From Mycoplasma sp. NEAQ87857 (GTDB lineage: Bacteria; Bacillota_I; Bacilli_A; Mycoplasmatales; Metamycoplasmataceae): a DNA stretch of 64,000 bases. The stretch covers positions 124,001-188,000 of the forward strand of contig NZ_CP045542.1 of assembly GCF_009792315.1 (NCBI RefSeq), read 5' to 3'. The notes beneath the pieces were generated by a model. The model made no database searches. It had not been told where the DNA came from and was given only the letters and a program-made list of their open reading frames with translations. Both the position numbers and the translations under genes were made by a program. This document shows, piece after piece, positions 31,152 to 43,274 of this stretch (positions are counted from its first letter, which is position 1; every line of letters begins with the position of its first letter).

Positions 31152-31955
31152 TTACTCCTTTATAACTTTAATTGGTTTGTAAAGTTGTTTAACTTCATTT
31201 AAATAATCGTGATTATTTAAATCATTATCATTGTGTAAATAAATATTTGGTAAAAAGCAAGTTCCTCAACCACTTTGATATCTTGCTTCAACTAACATAA
31301 ATTTTGGTTTACTAAAGGTTCTTGGGTAGATTAATTGCACTCTTTTAGGTTCAAAGTTGTATTTTCGAAAAATTTCAAAGCAATCCACCATTCTTTCTAC
31401 TGGTAAAACTAATGATAAAAATCCTTTTTGTTCAATAATTTTTGAACAACCTTGAATTAATTGATCTAAGTTTAAATGTATTTCATGAGTGGCAATTAAT
31501 TTTTCCATTGAAATATCTTTTTTAACTTTAGTTTTATCAAAAGGATAAAATGGAGGGTTGCAGAAAATAATTTGATATTTTTTATTATTAGTTTTAATAA
31601 ATTGTTTTCAATAGTCATTAAAATCACTATTTATAATAGTGATTTGATTGTCCATTTGGTTTAATTTAACATTTTCAATTGCTAATTTCGCAGCTTTGGC
31701 TTGAATTTCAATTGCATCAATTTTTAATTTTTCATATCTAGAAGCTACAAAAATTGATAAAGCACCATTATTTGCACCAACTTCTAAAGCTCTAGTTGTT
31801 TTTTTATTTAAACTAATAAAATTACCAAGCATAATGGTATCTACTGAATAATTAAACATTGATTTATCTTGATAAACATATAAATTCGAATCAAAACCTA
31901 AAGAGTTTTTAACTAATTTTCTATTTTCTTTTGTTAAATTTCTTGTTTCTGTCAT
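31152..31955 (-). CDS. tRNA1(Val) adenine-N6 methyltransferase-like protein (TrmN6/YfiC)
   Basis: 267 residues, with UGA at 31608, 31266 and others. SAM-binding start [16 protein letters not shown], the acidic DAIEIQ, and the catalytic CNPPFY (NPPY/F) define an N6-adenine or small-molecule methyltransferase; the [19 protein letters not shown] opening is typical of TrmN6, which methylates A37 of tRNA1(Val). It overlaps rnr by 35 bases and ends three bases before gltX. Confidence 0.85.
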
Positions 31956-34116
31956 GTGATTTTTTTTCTTTTTCTTTGTTTAATTTTAAATAATCTTGAT
32001 ATAAATCAGCTAATACACAATCTACTTTACCTTCAACTAAATCTACTCCAACAACAATAACCTCTACTTCATCACCTAAAGTAAAAGTACGTTTATTGCT
32101 TGAAAGTTTAGTTAAAGTTTCATTAACTTCATATTCTCCATCAATTAATGTGCTTTTATGTACTAATCCTGAAGCTTTAAAATCAAATTCAATAAAGAAT
32201 CCAAAGTTTAATATAGTTAAAATTTGAGCTTTAAATTTTTGACCAACTTTATTTTTTAGAAATTCAGCAAATTTCAAATCATTAACATTACGTTCAATTT
32301 GTACCGCTTTTTGTTCGCTTTTTGTATTTAAATCCCCATAAATTGGTAAATTATCAATAATGTGCTGAAGTTTATCCATATCTTTATTAATAATAAAGTT
32401 TCGAATAATACGGTGAATTATTAAATCTGGATACCTTCTAATTGGACTAGTAAAATGACAATAATAATTACTTGCAAGACCAAAGTGTTTAATGTTTTCT
32501 GGAGAATAAATGGCTTTTTGCATAGTTCTTAAAAACATTAATTTAACAAAATCATCATTTCTTTTGTTTTTTACATTTTCAACTAATTGAGCAAAGTTTA
32601 ATGGATTAATATTATTTGCATTTAAATCACCCATTGAAATTCCTATGGCTGATAAAGCATTTTTTAAATTAATTAATTTATCATCATCTGGAATTTCATG
32701 AACTCTATATAAAACTGGAAGTTTATTATCAAATAAAAATTTAGCAACAGTTTCATTCGCTCTAACCATAAAATCTTCAATTAAAACCTCAGAAAATCCA
32801 CGTTTATTAATCACAATCTCTTTAACACTACCAGTTTCATCTAATTTAATTTTTGGTTCATCAATTTCAAAATCAATATATCCTTGATCACATTTATATT
32901 TATGCAAAATTAAACTTAATTCTTTAGCAGTATTTAACATTTGTTTAAGTTCATCTTTATTACTTGCATCTTCATTAATTAAATTAGTTTCATAATACTT
33001 ATCAACTTGTTTGTAAGTTAATCTAAATTTAGAATTAATAATACCTTGGAAAACATTAGTTTTTACAGTGTTACCATTAGGATCAATTTCCATTTCACAA
33101 GCTAAAACAAACCGATCTTCATTAGGGTTTAATGAACAAATTCCATTAGATAATTCTACTGGAAGCATTGGAATAACTCGATCAACTAAATAAACACTAG
33201 TTCCTCTTTTTAAAGCTTCTTGATCAATTAAACTATCTTCTTTAACATAGTAAGATACATCAGCAATATAAACTCCTAAAAAGTAATTTCCATTATCTAA
33301 CTTAGTTACATTAATCGCATCATCAAAGTCCTTAGTATCATCACCATCAATGGTTACAATCATTTTATCTCTAAGGTCAATTCTATTATCTTTATTCTCG
33401 TTATCTATGGTTAATGGGATATTTTGAATTTCTTGATTTAAATCACTAGGAAAACCTGCAGGAGCTTTAATTTGTTCTAAATAAGACTTAACAAAAACCA
33501 TTGGATCAGCTTCATTAGTAATCACTTTAGTAATTTCAATTAAAACACTTTTAGCTTCGTATTTAACAATTTTAGCCACCACTAAATCATTTAATTTAAT
33601 AGCCACTTTTGATCCAATAATTCTTCAATGAGTTGTTTTGAATTTATTATCTGCAGGAACAAAATAGGTTGTAGTATTTTTTTGCTTAATAAAACCAACA
33701 ACTTCATCAGTTCCACGTTCTTGGATATGTGTGATTACACCATTTTTTAAATCTTGATCATTAAATGATGAATAAACATTAACTTTTACTGTATCACCGT
33801 TGATTGCTCCATTGAAATTAAAGTTTTTAACAAAAACACTATCTTTGGTTTTATTAACCTCGTCAATATTGTAATCTACAAATCCAAATGAACCTCTTTG
33901 AGCTACATTTAAAACACCAATAATAGTTTCTTCTAATTCTGGTGCATAATATTCATCATTATTATTTTTAAATACCTTGTATTCTTTTTGTAAAAAAGAA
34001 AGAATATTGGTTAATTCTCGATTATTTTTAGGTGAAATTCGAAAGTGTTTAGCTATATCTAAAAAACTTGATGATTTCTTCTGTTGTAAATATTTTAAAA
34101 TTTTTTCTTTATTCAT
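31921..34116 (-). CDS. rnr: Ribonuclease R
   Basis: 731 residues, UGA at 33625 as Trp. RNase R is the processive 3'-5' exonuclease of mycoplasmas. Domain order: N-terminal winged helix (1-60), cold-shock domains (about 70-230), RNB catalytic domain with RDKMIVTIDGDDTKDFDDA (four Asp), then an S1 domain (about 620-700), and a Lys-rich tail ([13 protein letters not shown]). It starts two bases after the secG stop. Confidence 0.94.
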
Positions 34117-34117
34117 A

Positions 34118-34348
34118 TTAATTAAAAGCTCTTAATAAGACCGAAACAATTAGGACTATAAAACCTAAAGTAAACATAGTATATTTTAAAAACTTTTTGA
34201 TACCTCTCTCTTTTGATTGTTTAAATAATTCTAGATCACCAGATCCTACTAAAGCTCCAGAAAATCCATTAGAATCTGGAGACATTAATAAGGACACAAT
34301 GATTACAATTACAGCTACAATAATTAAAATAATGGTTAAAATGTTCAT
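34118..34348 (-). CDS. secG: Preprotein translocase subunit SecG
   Basis: 76 residues, two membrane helices flanking the conserved S-P-D-S-x-G-F-S-G-A segment (LMSPDSNGFSGALVG). SecG assists SecYEG. The secG-rnr gene order is common in Firmicutes and mollicutes. About 110 bases to ptsI contain only its terminator and an AT-rich promoter region. Confidence 0.9.
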   Translation of the reverse strand: MNILTIILIIVAVIVIIVSLLMSPDSNGFSGALVGSGDLELFKQSKERGIKKFLKYTMFTLGFIVLIVSVLLRAFN

Positions 34349-34440
34349 CTTTTCCCCTTATACCATAAATTTGTTAATAAAAAAATAATAACATATTTTA
34401 TATATTATTTTATTAATAAATAAATTATAAAGTAAAGAAA

Positions 34441-34464
34441 AATAATGGACTATTGTCCATTATT
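34441..34464 (-). terminator. Terminator after ptsI
   Basis: Arms AATAATGGAC / GTCCATTATT followed by TTTTTC on the minus strand. Confidence 0.75.
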
Positions 34465-36169
34465 TTACAAGTGTTTTGTTTAATAATTCAATTACTTGAG
34501 CTTCTGTATCTAATTCAATTGCTTTAGCAGCTAATTCTTGCATTTCTTGGTATGAAAGCCCCATAACTTGCTCTCTAGCACCTAAAATTGAACTAGCACT
34601 CATTGAAAATTCGTCTAATCCTAATCCTAAAAGTAATGGTAAAGCTCTAGAATCTCCAGCCATTTCTCCACACATTCCAGCTCATTTACCATTTTTGTGT
34701 GCTCCATCAATAACCATTTTAACTAGTCTTAAAATTGATGGGTTTAATGGTTGATATAAGTATGAAATATTTTCACTCATTCTATCTGCTGCCATTGAGT
34801 ATTGGATTAAGTCATTTGTTCCAATTGAAACAAAGTCTGCATACTTACAGAATTTATCTGATAATACAGCAGCTGCAGGAGTTTCCATCATTAATCCAAC
34901 TTCAATATTTTCTCTTGGAGCAATATTTTTATTTGTTGCATATACTTCATCATAAGCTTGGTTAAATAATTCCTTTGCATCAAGAAATTCTTGAATATTA
35001 GTAATCATAGGGAACATAATTGCAACTTTTCCAAATTCACTAGCTCTAACTAAAGCACGAAGTTGAGTTTTAAAAATTTCGTGATTTTGTAAGCAGAATC
35101 TAATTGCTCTATATCCTAAAAATGGGTTCATTTCTTCTGGGAATTTAAAGTATTTTAAAGTTTTATCTCCACCAATGTCTAAGGTTCTAATAACAACTCT
35201 TTTACCTTTCATTCCACTAACTACTTCTTTATAAGCTACAAATTGTTCTTCTTCAGTTGGTCAGTGATCATTGTCCATGTATAAGAATTCAGATCTAAAT
35301 AATCCAATTCCTTCAGCATCATTTTCTAATACTGATTCTAAATCTTTAGGTGTTCCAATGTTTGCTGCAAGTTCAACATGATGAGCATCTTTAGTTTTTG
35401 ATTCTTTACCTTTTAATGATTTTAATCTAGCTAAATATGCTTGATATTCTAATTCAGCTTTTTCATATTTAACCACTTCTTCATCAGTTGGATTAACAAC
35501 AACTTCACCTTTAGAACCATCAAGAGCAATTAATTCACCATTATTTACTAATGACATAACATTGTTGGTTCCAACAACTGAAGGAATACCTAAACTTCTA
35601 GCCATAATAGCTGTATGAGATGTAGGTCCTCCAATATTGGTTACAAAACCTTGTACGTATTTTTTATTTAATTGAACTGTTTGACTTGGACTTAAATCAA
35701 CTGCAACAATAATAACTTCTTGATCAATAGCAGCTAAATCAACTTCTTCAATACCATTTAAAGCATAAAGTAGTTTTTTCATTACATCTTTAATGTCAGC
35801 TGCTCTTTCACGCATATATTCATCATCCATCATTTCAAACATTGCAGCAAATTGTGTATAAAATTCTTCAACAGCAAATTCAGATGATACGTTATTATCT
35901 TTAATATTATTTTCAACACTTTCAATTGCCATAGGGTCTAATACAAAACCAATGTGAGCATCAAAAATAGCTTGATGTTCTGGATCTTGTGCTAAACTTT
36001 TTGTTTTTTCAATTTTAGCAATTACTTTTTCTCTAGCTTCTTGATATTTTGCTACTTCTTTTTCTGCTCCTAAAGTTGATTCTTTGGTAACTTTAATTTC
36101 AAATTCTTCAACTTTAAAAACCTTAGCAATAGCAACTCCTTTAGAAGCTCCAATTCCTTTTATTGTCAT
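34460..36169 (-). CDS. ptsI: PTS enzyme I (phosphoenolpyruvate-protein phosphotransferase)
   Basis: 569 residues, UGA Trp at 34682 and 35261. Enzyme I passes phosphate from PEP to HPr. The phosphohistidine is His185 in [15 protein letters not shown]. The PEP-binding barrel shows [41 protein letters not shown] and the C-terminal catalytic Cys in [15 protein letters not shown] precedes the start. It is a single-gene unit with its own terminator. Confidence 0.96.
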
Positions 36170-36224
36170 GTTTTCTCCTTTACAATAAATGATAATTTAA
36201 TTTTATAAAACTTTGTCTTTTTTA

Positions 36225-36240
36225 TTACCTAACTAGGTAA
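36225..36240. promoter_or_regulatory. Palindrome upstream of ptsI, possible operator
   Basis: Arms TTACCTA / TAGGTAA with a 2-base centre, about 60 bases before the ptsI ATG. It is unusually G/C-containing for this region. A role in regulation is inference. Confidence 0.35.
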
Positions 36241-36297
36241 ATCACAAAAATAAAATATGTTAATGTTTCCGTTTTGTTTATGCAAAAAGAATGAAAA

Positions 36298-36349
36298 AGA
36301 CACTCTTATTTTTCAAACAATAAGATCAATATTGTTTTTAAGAGTGTCT
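36298..36349 (-). terminator. Terminator of the metG transcript
   Basis: Long stem AGACACTCTTA / TAAGAGTGTCT enclosing a smaller AACAAT/ATTGTT hairpin, with a T-rich run on the minus side. Confidence 0.7.
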
Positions 36350-36361
36350 AATAATTAATCA

Positions 36362-36646
36362 TTATTTAACTGTGTCCATTTCATATAGATTAATACTTTT
36401 TTTAGCCATTTTGCTTAATGTTTCAAATTCATCAGCAAATTCTTTATTAGTCATAAATTGGTTATATACATCACGTGTTGATCATCTTTCTAACACAACA
36501 ATTTCACCAGTTTCTCTTAATCCATATTCAAAAGATAAATTTGTTTCAACCATTCTTATTTTTTTAGTTAAAACATATAAATAATCTACAAACGGCTTAA
36601 TTTTTTCAGGATTTATAACATATAATGTTGCTTTTGCAAAAATCAT
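36362..36646 (-). CDS. Small ABM-like dimeric alpha-beta barrel protein
   Basis: 94 residues starting MIFAKATLYVINPEKIKPFVDYLY and ending MAKKSINLYEMDTVK; UGA encodes the Trp in VLERWSTRDVYNQF. The pattern of strand, helix, then EIVVLERWxxxDxYxxFxxxxEF is characteristic of antibiotic-biosynthesis-monooxygenase (ABM/YgiN) domain proteins, small dimeric barrels that include quinol monooxygenases and heme-degrading enzymes. Substrate unknown. It follows metG by 15 bases, with AAAGGAGA before the start. Confidence 0.65.
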
Positions 36647-36661
36647 TATATCTCCTTTCAA

Positions 36662-38224
<1,563 letters not shown>

Positions 38225-38334
38225 TTATTGTGAAATTAACTTTTTTAATTATAATATTTTTGCATTTATTCTATAATGATAAATGCATTTAGCGCTAATA
38301 AATAAAAAAATATTATAAACTAAAAAAATTGTGT

Positions 38335-38340
38335 TATAAT
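38335..38340 (+). promoter_or_regulatory. -10 box of the tRNA-Gly gene inside an inverted repeat
   Basis: TATAAT ends 12 bases before the tRNA. It lies inside a 22-bp inverted repeat (TTGTGTTAT / ATAACACAA, 38329-38350), which might bind a regulator or simply reflect AT-rich sequence. Confidence 0.5.
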
Positions 38341-38352
38341 AATAACACAAAT

Positions 38353-38426
38353 GCGAGTGTAGTTTAATGGTAGAACTTCAGCCTTCCAAGCTGACTGTGA
38401 GGGTTCGATTCCCTTCACTCGCTCCA
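38353..38426 (+). tRNA. tRNA-Gly (anticodon TCC)
   Basis: Full cloverleaf with acceptor GCGAGTG / CACTCGC, anticodon loop CTTCCAA, T-arm GGTTCGATTCC and encoded CCA. It marks the left edge of the plus-strand defence island. Confidence 0.96.
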
Positions 38427-38444
38427 TTTCAAGAAATTGACCAT

Positions 38445-38471
38445 ATAACAAGCAATGCTTGTTATTTTTTT
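38445..38471 (+). terminator. Terminator after tRNA-Gly
   Basis: Arms ATAACAAGC / GCTTGTTAT, three-base loop, followed by TTTTTTAT. Confidence 0.8.
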
Positions 38472-38498
38472 ATGCTTTTTTGTTCCACATTTATTATC

Positions 38499-38629
38499 GC
38501 ACCCAAATTTATATATTTTTGGACACACCTATAATTAAATTTATTTTTATCAAGTTTATTTAAAACTAATGGAGATGCAATATGTTTTTAAAATTTGTAA
38601 TCACAAAAAATATATCAGTTTGGGTGCGT
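38499..38629. repeat. Small MITE-like element with inverted GCACCCAAA ends
   Basis: The left end CGCACCCAAATTTATATATTT and the reverse complement of the right end CGCACCCAAACTGATATATTT are inverted copies over about 24 bases, enclosing about 130 bp without an ORF. Further direct copies of the end motif stand at 38785 and 40755, just upstream of two AbiEi genes, and a partial one near 45973. No clear target duplication was seen. The rest of the 500-base gap 38427-38929 holds no gene. Confidence 0.5.
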
Positions 38630-38784
38630 CAAAATTAGTCTTAACCACTTATTTAAAACCTGTTTTTTATTCCTTGTTGGTGGAGTGTATTTTATTAAAT
38701 TGACTTTAACTTCGAATAAAATTCTTATATAAACTTAAACGTAAGAATAATAGGTGTTTAAGAATGATATAATAAAATTATATT

Positions 38785-38813
38785 GCACCCAAAGTGATAT
38801 ACTTTTGGATACA
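38785..38813 (+). repeat. GCACCCAAA motif upstream of the first abiEi
   Basis: GCACCCAAAGTGATATACTT followed by TTGGATACA. Nearly identical to the motif at 40755, which likewise precedes an abiEi gene, so it may be a shared operator or promoter element, or the end of a short mobile repeat. Confidence 0.5.
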
Positions 38814-38929
38814 TAATTATTATTTTTTTTCATTTATGGAACTTTGTGAAAATGTGGCAAGATTTTTTATTGTTTTTGCTTTTACTTTGTCCAAAACTTT
38901 ATAATTTAATTACAAAAGGAGGTTAAAAA

Positions 38930-39535
38930 TTGGAATCAATAACAAAACAAATAGAACATATTATGACTGAAAACGAAGGAAAAATATATACAGTCAACGA
39001 TTTTTATCATCTTGGTTCAAAAAATGCAATCAAAGCCACTTTAACTAGGCTATCTAACCAAAATAAAATTGCTAGGTTAGTAGATGGTTTATATATGGTA
39101 CCTGAATATAGCGAAATTATTAAAGAATACTGTTTCCCTGATATCGATGAAGTTGCTAGAAAAATTGCTGAGAAGTTTGCTTGAACTATTGTCCCAACTG
39201 ATGTTTCGGCAATGAATTACACTGGTTTATGACCACAGATCTCAAATGCTTATGTATATGCTTCCGATGGACCTTCAAAGGAGTATATGTATAAAGGATG
39301 AAAGATTACTTTTAAACACACTTCAAAACGCAATATATCTAATTACTCAAAAGAGTTAGCACTAGTTATTCAAGCTATTACAATATTAGGTAAAGATAAA
39401 GTTCGTAGAATAGATATAGAAAGATTATCGTGATTTAATAATTTTATAAAGGGGGATTTAAAATTAGAAGCTAAAAAACTTCCTTATTGAATACAAGAAG
39501 TTTTACAAAAAGTACAAGATACAAACTATGAATAA
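38930..39535 (+). CDS. AbiEi-type antitoxin (type IV toxin-antitoxin, first copy)
   Basis: 201 residues from a TTG start chosen because AAAGGAGG lies 7 bases before it. The N-terminus is a winged-helix-like segment (GKIYTVNDFYHLGSKNAIKATLTRLSNQNKIARLVDGLYMVP), typical of AbiEi/DUF6088 regulators that bind their own promoter. UGA codons encode Trp at 39182 and later. It overlaps the toxin gene by eight bases. AbiEi represses the operon and counteracts AbiEii in known phage-defence systems. It has a close paralog at 40801-41415. Confidence 0.85.
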
Positions 39536-40535
39536 AATTCTAAAATTATCCAATAAAGAATTAAAGCAACTTATTCAAAACGCAGCTCTTAGATTACATA
39601 TTTCTACTGCTTATATTGAAAAAGATATTTGGATTTGTTTTATTTTAAAATACTTATTCAATGATTTTAAATATAAGGATCGTATTGTTTTCAAAGGTGG
39701 TACTTGTCTTTCTAAAGTTTATAAATTAATTAATAGATTCTCAGAAGATATTGATATAGCTTTAGATTGAACACTGATGGGTTATGGTAAAGATGAACCA
39801 TATGATCACAGAAGTAAGAGACAACAAGAAATGTTTAATGATAGATTAAATAACGACACTCAAACCTTTATCCGTGAAGAAATGCTACCCATTATAAAAA
39901 ATGATTTAAGCAAAATGTTAAAAGGTAAAAAATACAAACTTTACATTGATCCAAAAGATGGACATACTATACGTTTTGAATATCCTAAAAACTTTACACA
40001 TAATTCAATAACTCAATATATCCGTTTAGAAATTGGGTGTATAGTTGAACCTATTCCATCATCTAAACATCAAATTGATACCTATATCGCACAAGTATTC
40101 CCTGAAGAATTTAGCGATGATATCAAGGTTGTTGCAATGGATAGCTTAAGAAACTTTTATGAAAAATTAACCATTTTACATAAAGAAGCTAATAGAATCA
40201 ATGGTAACTGACCTTCTAGATACTCAAGACATTATTATGATGTTTATAAGATGATACAAACCGATCTAAGAGAAAAAAGTTTTGAGAATTTAGATCTTTT
40301 AGCATCTGTTATTAAATTTAACAATAAGTTTTACACCTGTAATTGAGATCACATTGATCAAATGTTAGAAGGAAAGATGAAACTAATACCTCCAACAGAT
40401 GGTATTCAAGCATTTAGAGAAAATTACCTTCTCACAGAACATATGTTATTTGGTGAGATTATGACTTTTGATGAGATTCTTAATTCTTTAGCAGAATATC
40501 AAGAAGAATTTAATAATTCTATAAAGAATAAATAG
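39528..40535 (+). CDS. AbiEii-type nucleotidyltransferase toxin
   Basis: 335 residues, UGA Trp at 39768 and others. The DNA-polymerase-beta-like nucleotidyltransferase signature is clear: FKGGTCLSKVYKLINRFSEDIDIAL (GGT...S, R-F-S-x-D-I-D) at about 57-80. AbiEii toxins transfer nucleotides to RNA targets such as tRNA and cause growth arrest after phage infection. It follows its antitoxin with overlapping ends and is followed by a terminator at 40639. Confidence 0.87.
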
Positions 40536-40638
40536 TTAGCGTTAAATCAACCTTTATTTTATTTATATAATCACCTCCCCACTTTTAGTATTATATTTTC
40601 TAGGTTGTAAATACCTTTAAACACCAAAAGGTATTATA

Positions 40639-40668
40639 AAATTATCCCAAGATGGGGTAATTTTTCTT
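40639..40668 (+). terminator. Terminator after the AbiE pair
   Basis: Stem TTATCCC / GGGGTAA with A-rich upstream and TTTTTCTTTT downstream; a second hairpin (AATACCTT/AAGGTATT) lies just before it at 40610-40635. The 265-base gap 40536-40800 has no gene. Confidence 0.65.
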
Positions 40669-40754
40669 TTAATAGGTTGAACTTTTAACAACTTACTAAA
40701 TTAATCTTTTTTAACGCTATACCTATATAAATATTATTTGTATACTTAAAACTT

Positions 40755-40783
40755 CGCACCCAAAGTAATATATTTTTAGACAC
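40755..40783 (+). repeat. GCACCCAAA motif upstream of the second abiEi
   Basis: CGCACCCAAAGTAATATATT followed by TTTAGACACA, 18 bases before the ATG of the orphan antitoxin. Third well-preserved copy in the island. Confidence 0.5.
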
Positions 40784-40800
40784 AAAAAAGGAGATTTAAA

Positions 40801-41415
40801 ATGATAGCAATGAAAAAACATATACAAAACGTTATGACAAGAAACGCTGGAAAAATTTATTCGATTAATGATTTCTATGACTTTAAATCAGATAAAAAAA
40901 ATACGGTTAAGTCAGCTTTATATAGGTTAAATAACGAAGGTAAAATTGTAAGAATTCTTGATGGTTTATATGTAAAACTTAAATATAACAAAGAAGCAAA
41001 AGAATATATTTATCCAAGTGCTGAAGATGTTGCAATGAAAATTGCTGATAAATACAGTTGAAAAGTTGCTCCTATGGGCGATCTTGCTTTAAATTATTCT
41101 GGATTATCAAGTAAAGTTCCTGATATTTGGACTTATGCATCCGATGGACCTTCTAGAGAATACATCTATAGAGGCGAGAAAATTATTTTTAAGAAAACAG
41201 CAATGCGAATCATAACTAAATTCTCTAACGAATTAAATTTAGTTATTCAATCAATTATTGCACTAGGTAAAGATAATATAACACAAGCTGATATTGAGAA
41301 ATTAGCTCAATTAAAACCATTAATTAAAGAAAATTTAAAATACGATACTAGCATATTACCTTACTGAATTAAAGAAACTATTGACAAAATAGCAGAAGTT
41401 GATTATCAAGAGTAG
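40801..41415 (+). CDS. Orphan AbiEi-type antitoxin (second copy)
   Basis: 204 residues from ATG 40801 (AAGGAG upstream), UGA Trp at 41059 and 41365. It aligns along its length with the first AbiEi (GKIYSINDFYDF ... IVRILDGLYVK ... YPSAEDVAMKIADKYSW ... YASDGPSREYIYRGEKIIFKKT), but no toxin gene follows: the next gene, after a terminator, is a type III mod. It may have lost its toxin or act as a spare antitoxin or repressor for the AbiEii at 39528. Confidence 0.82.
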
Positions 41416-41446
41416 TAGTTTGGTATTTGATTTAATAGCAAGTTAA

Positions 41447-41474
41447 AACAAGGATTTTTAATCCTTGTTTTTTA
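41447..41474 (+). terminator. Terminator after the orphan antitoxin
   Basis: Arms AAACAAGGAT / ATCCTTGTTT with a 4-base loop, followed by TTTT. Confidence 0.8.
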
Positions 41475-41601
41475 AAAATTTAACAATTAGAATAATACTA
41501 ATGTCTAATTTCCAGTCAAAAAATTTAATATTTAAACTTATTTATTCATTTCTAAGTTAGATATTTAAATTTTGTAAAATTTAATAAGTTATTTTCATAA
41601 T

Positions 41602-43274
41602 ATGGAGGAAAAAATGATAAACAAGAAAAATCAAGAGACTTTATCTCACCATTTACAAAAATTGGAAGATATAAGTCCAAAACAATTAAATAAAGATCAA
41701 AAAGATCTAATCAAGAAGATGTTAGAATTGCTATTTAACGATCCAAATACCACTACTTTAGAGTTCGAAAACGCTTATCGTGTTCTAATTCAAAGAGTAA
41801 AAGTTGGATTTACCTTTGATGCAGCTCCATCAGAAGCAAAAAATACAATTTCACTACTTGTGAAAGATGAAGAAAAATCATTTGTTAATGATCCATTAAA
41901 ACCACATAACCAACTAATTATCGGTGAAAACTACGATGCACTAAAAAACTTATTAGTGATAGAAGGAGAGAGAGAGAGCAAGGTACTAACTCTCTTTACG
42001 ATGTAATTTACATCGACCCTCCATATAATACTGAATCAGCTTACATTGATGGAAATTTAGTAGCTGATGACAAAGAAAATATTAATCCTAATAAATTCAT
42101 TTATCGTGATAAATTCAGTCGTAATGGTTGATTGACTATGATGGATGAAAGATTAAGATTAGCTCATAAACTTCTAAAAGAAAATGGTGTAATTTTTGTT
42201 TCTATCGATGATAGTGAACAAGCTTATCTCAAAGTCTTAATGGATGAAATTTTTGGAGCTGATAATTTTATCGCCAATATTATTAGACAAACAAAAACAG
42301 GTGGTGGTAGATTTGGAAAAAACTACATCCAAAAAGACATTGATTACATTCTTGTATTCTGTAAAAATAAATTATTATTACCAGAATTCGGAAACGTTGA
42401 AAGTGATTGAGACGATTACAAATTTAAAGACAAAAGAGGTCTTTACGCAATTAAACACCCACTTGATGGTGGAGCAGGACAAAAAAGTTATATTTTCCCT
42501 GTTGAATTAAATGGACAAACATACTATCCAAGAGAAGACAAAAATTGATCATTTTCAAAAGATAGAGTTGATTTTATGATAGAAAACGACTTTATTGTCG
42601 CTAACTCAAAAGGGATGTTATACGTAAAAAACTATAAAGATTGAAAAGTTGATAAAAATACTAAAACAGGTGAATATGAAATAGTTGAAAGAAAAAGTGG
42701 TATTTCATGATCATCATCAAAAATGATTACTAAAGAATTCAATAACGCAGCTGGTAATAACGAGATTAAACAAATTTTTGACGATAAAATCTTTTCATAC
42801 CCAAAACCAGTTAGTGCTATAAAAGCTCTAATAAAAATGGTGAATAATAAAAATGCTAGAGTATTAGATTTCTTTGCTGGTAGTGGTACAACTGGACACG
42901 CTGTTGAAGAACTAAATAGTGAAGATAACGGATTTAGAAGTTATACACTAATAACAAATAATCAAAGTAATATTGGTGAAATTATTACATATGAAAGATT
43001 ATTTAGAATAAACAATGGAATAGGTGCAAATGGTGAAGAGGTTAAATGAGCAGTTAAAAATAACCCTTATAAATCAAATCTAGACTTATTCTATTCTAAA
43101 AGATTTAATACTAATTTAGAGAATGAAATTAGCACAGAATACTTAATCAATCTTTTAAAACAAGAATTAGCTGATTTCAACATTTCGAGAACAAGAAGTG
43201 ATATAGAGTATTGCAATCTATTAAATCTCTTAAAGTCTCTTATTGAAAAAGAGGATGAGAATGAAATTAACTAA
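41602..43274 (+). CDS. Type III DNA methyltransferase Mod, out of frame at an (AG)6 tract
   Basis: The N-terminal 134 residues (MEEKMINKKNQETLSHHLQK to KNLLVIEGERES) are read in one frame and stop at 42004-42006. The rest is in another frame: GTNSLYDVIYIDPPYNTESAY (catalytic DPPY), then a target-recognition region, and VLDFFAGSGTTGHAVEEL (SAM motif FxGxG) near the end, the beta-class order of type III Mod. The switch occurs at six AG repeats (41967-41978). With five or eight repeats the frames join as EGEREQGTNSLYDV. So the gene is OFF as sequenced and is probably phase-variable. Other Trp residues are UGA. It overlaps res by 14 bases. Confidence 0.85.
41967..41978 (+). repeat. (AG)6 simple repeat inside mod
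   Basis: Dinucleotide repeat exactly at the frame break of the mod gene. Loss of one unit, or gain of two, restores the full-length reading frame. Confidence 0.85.
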
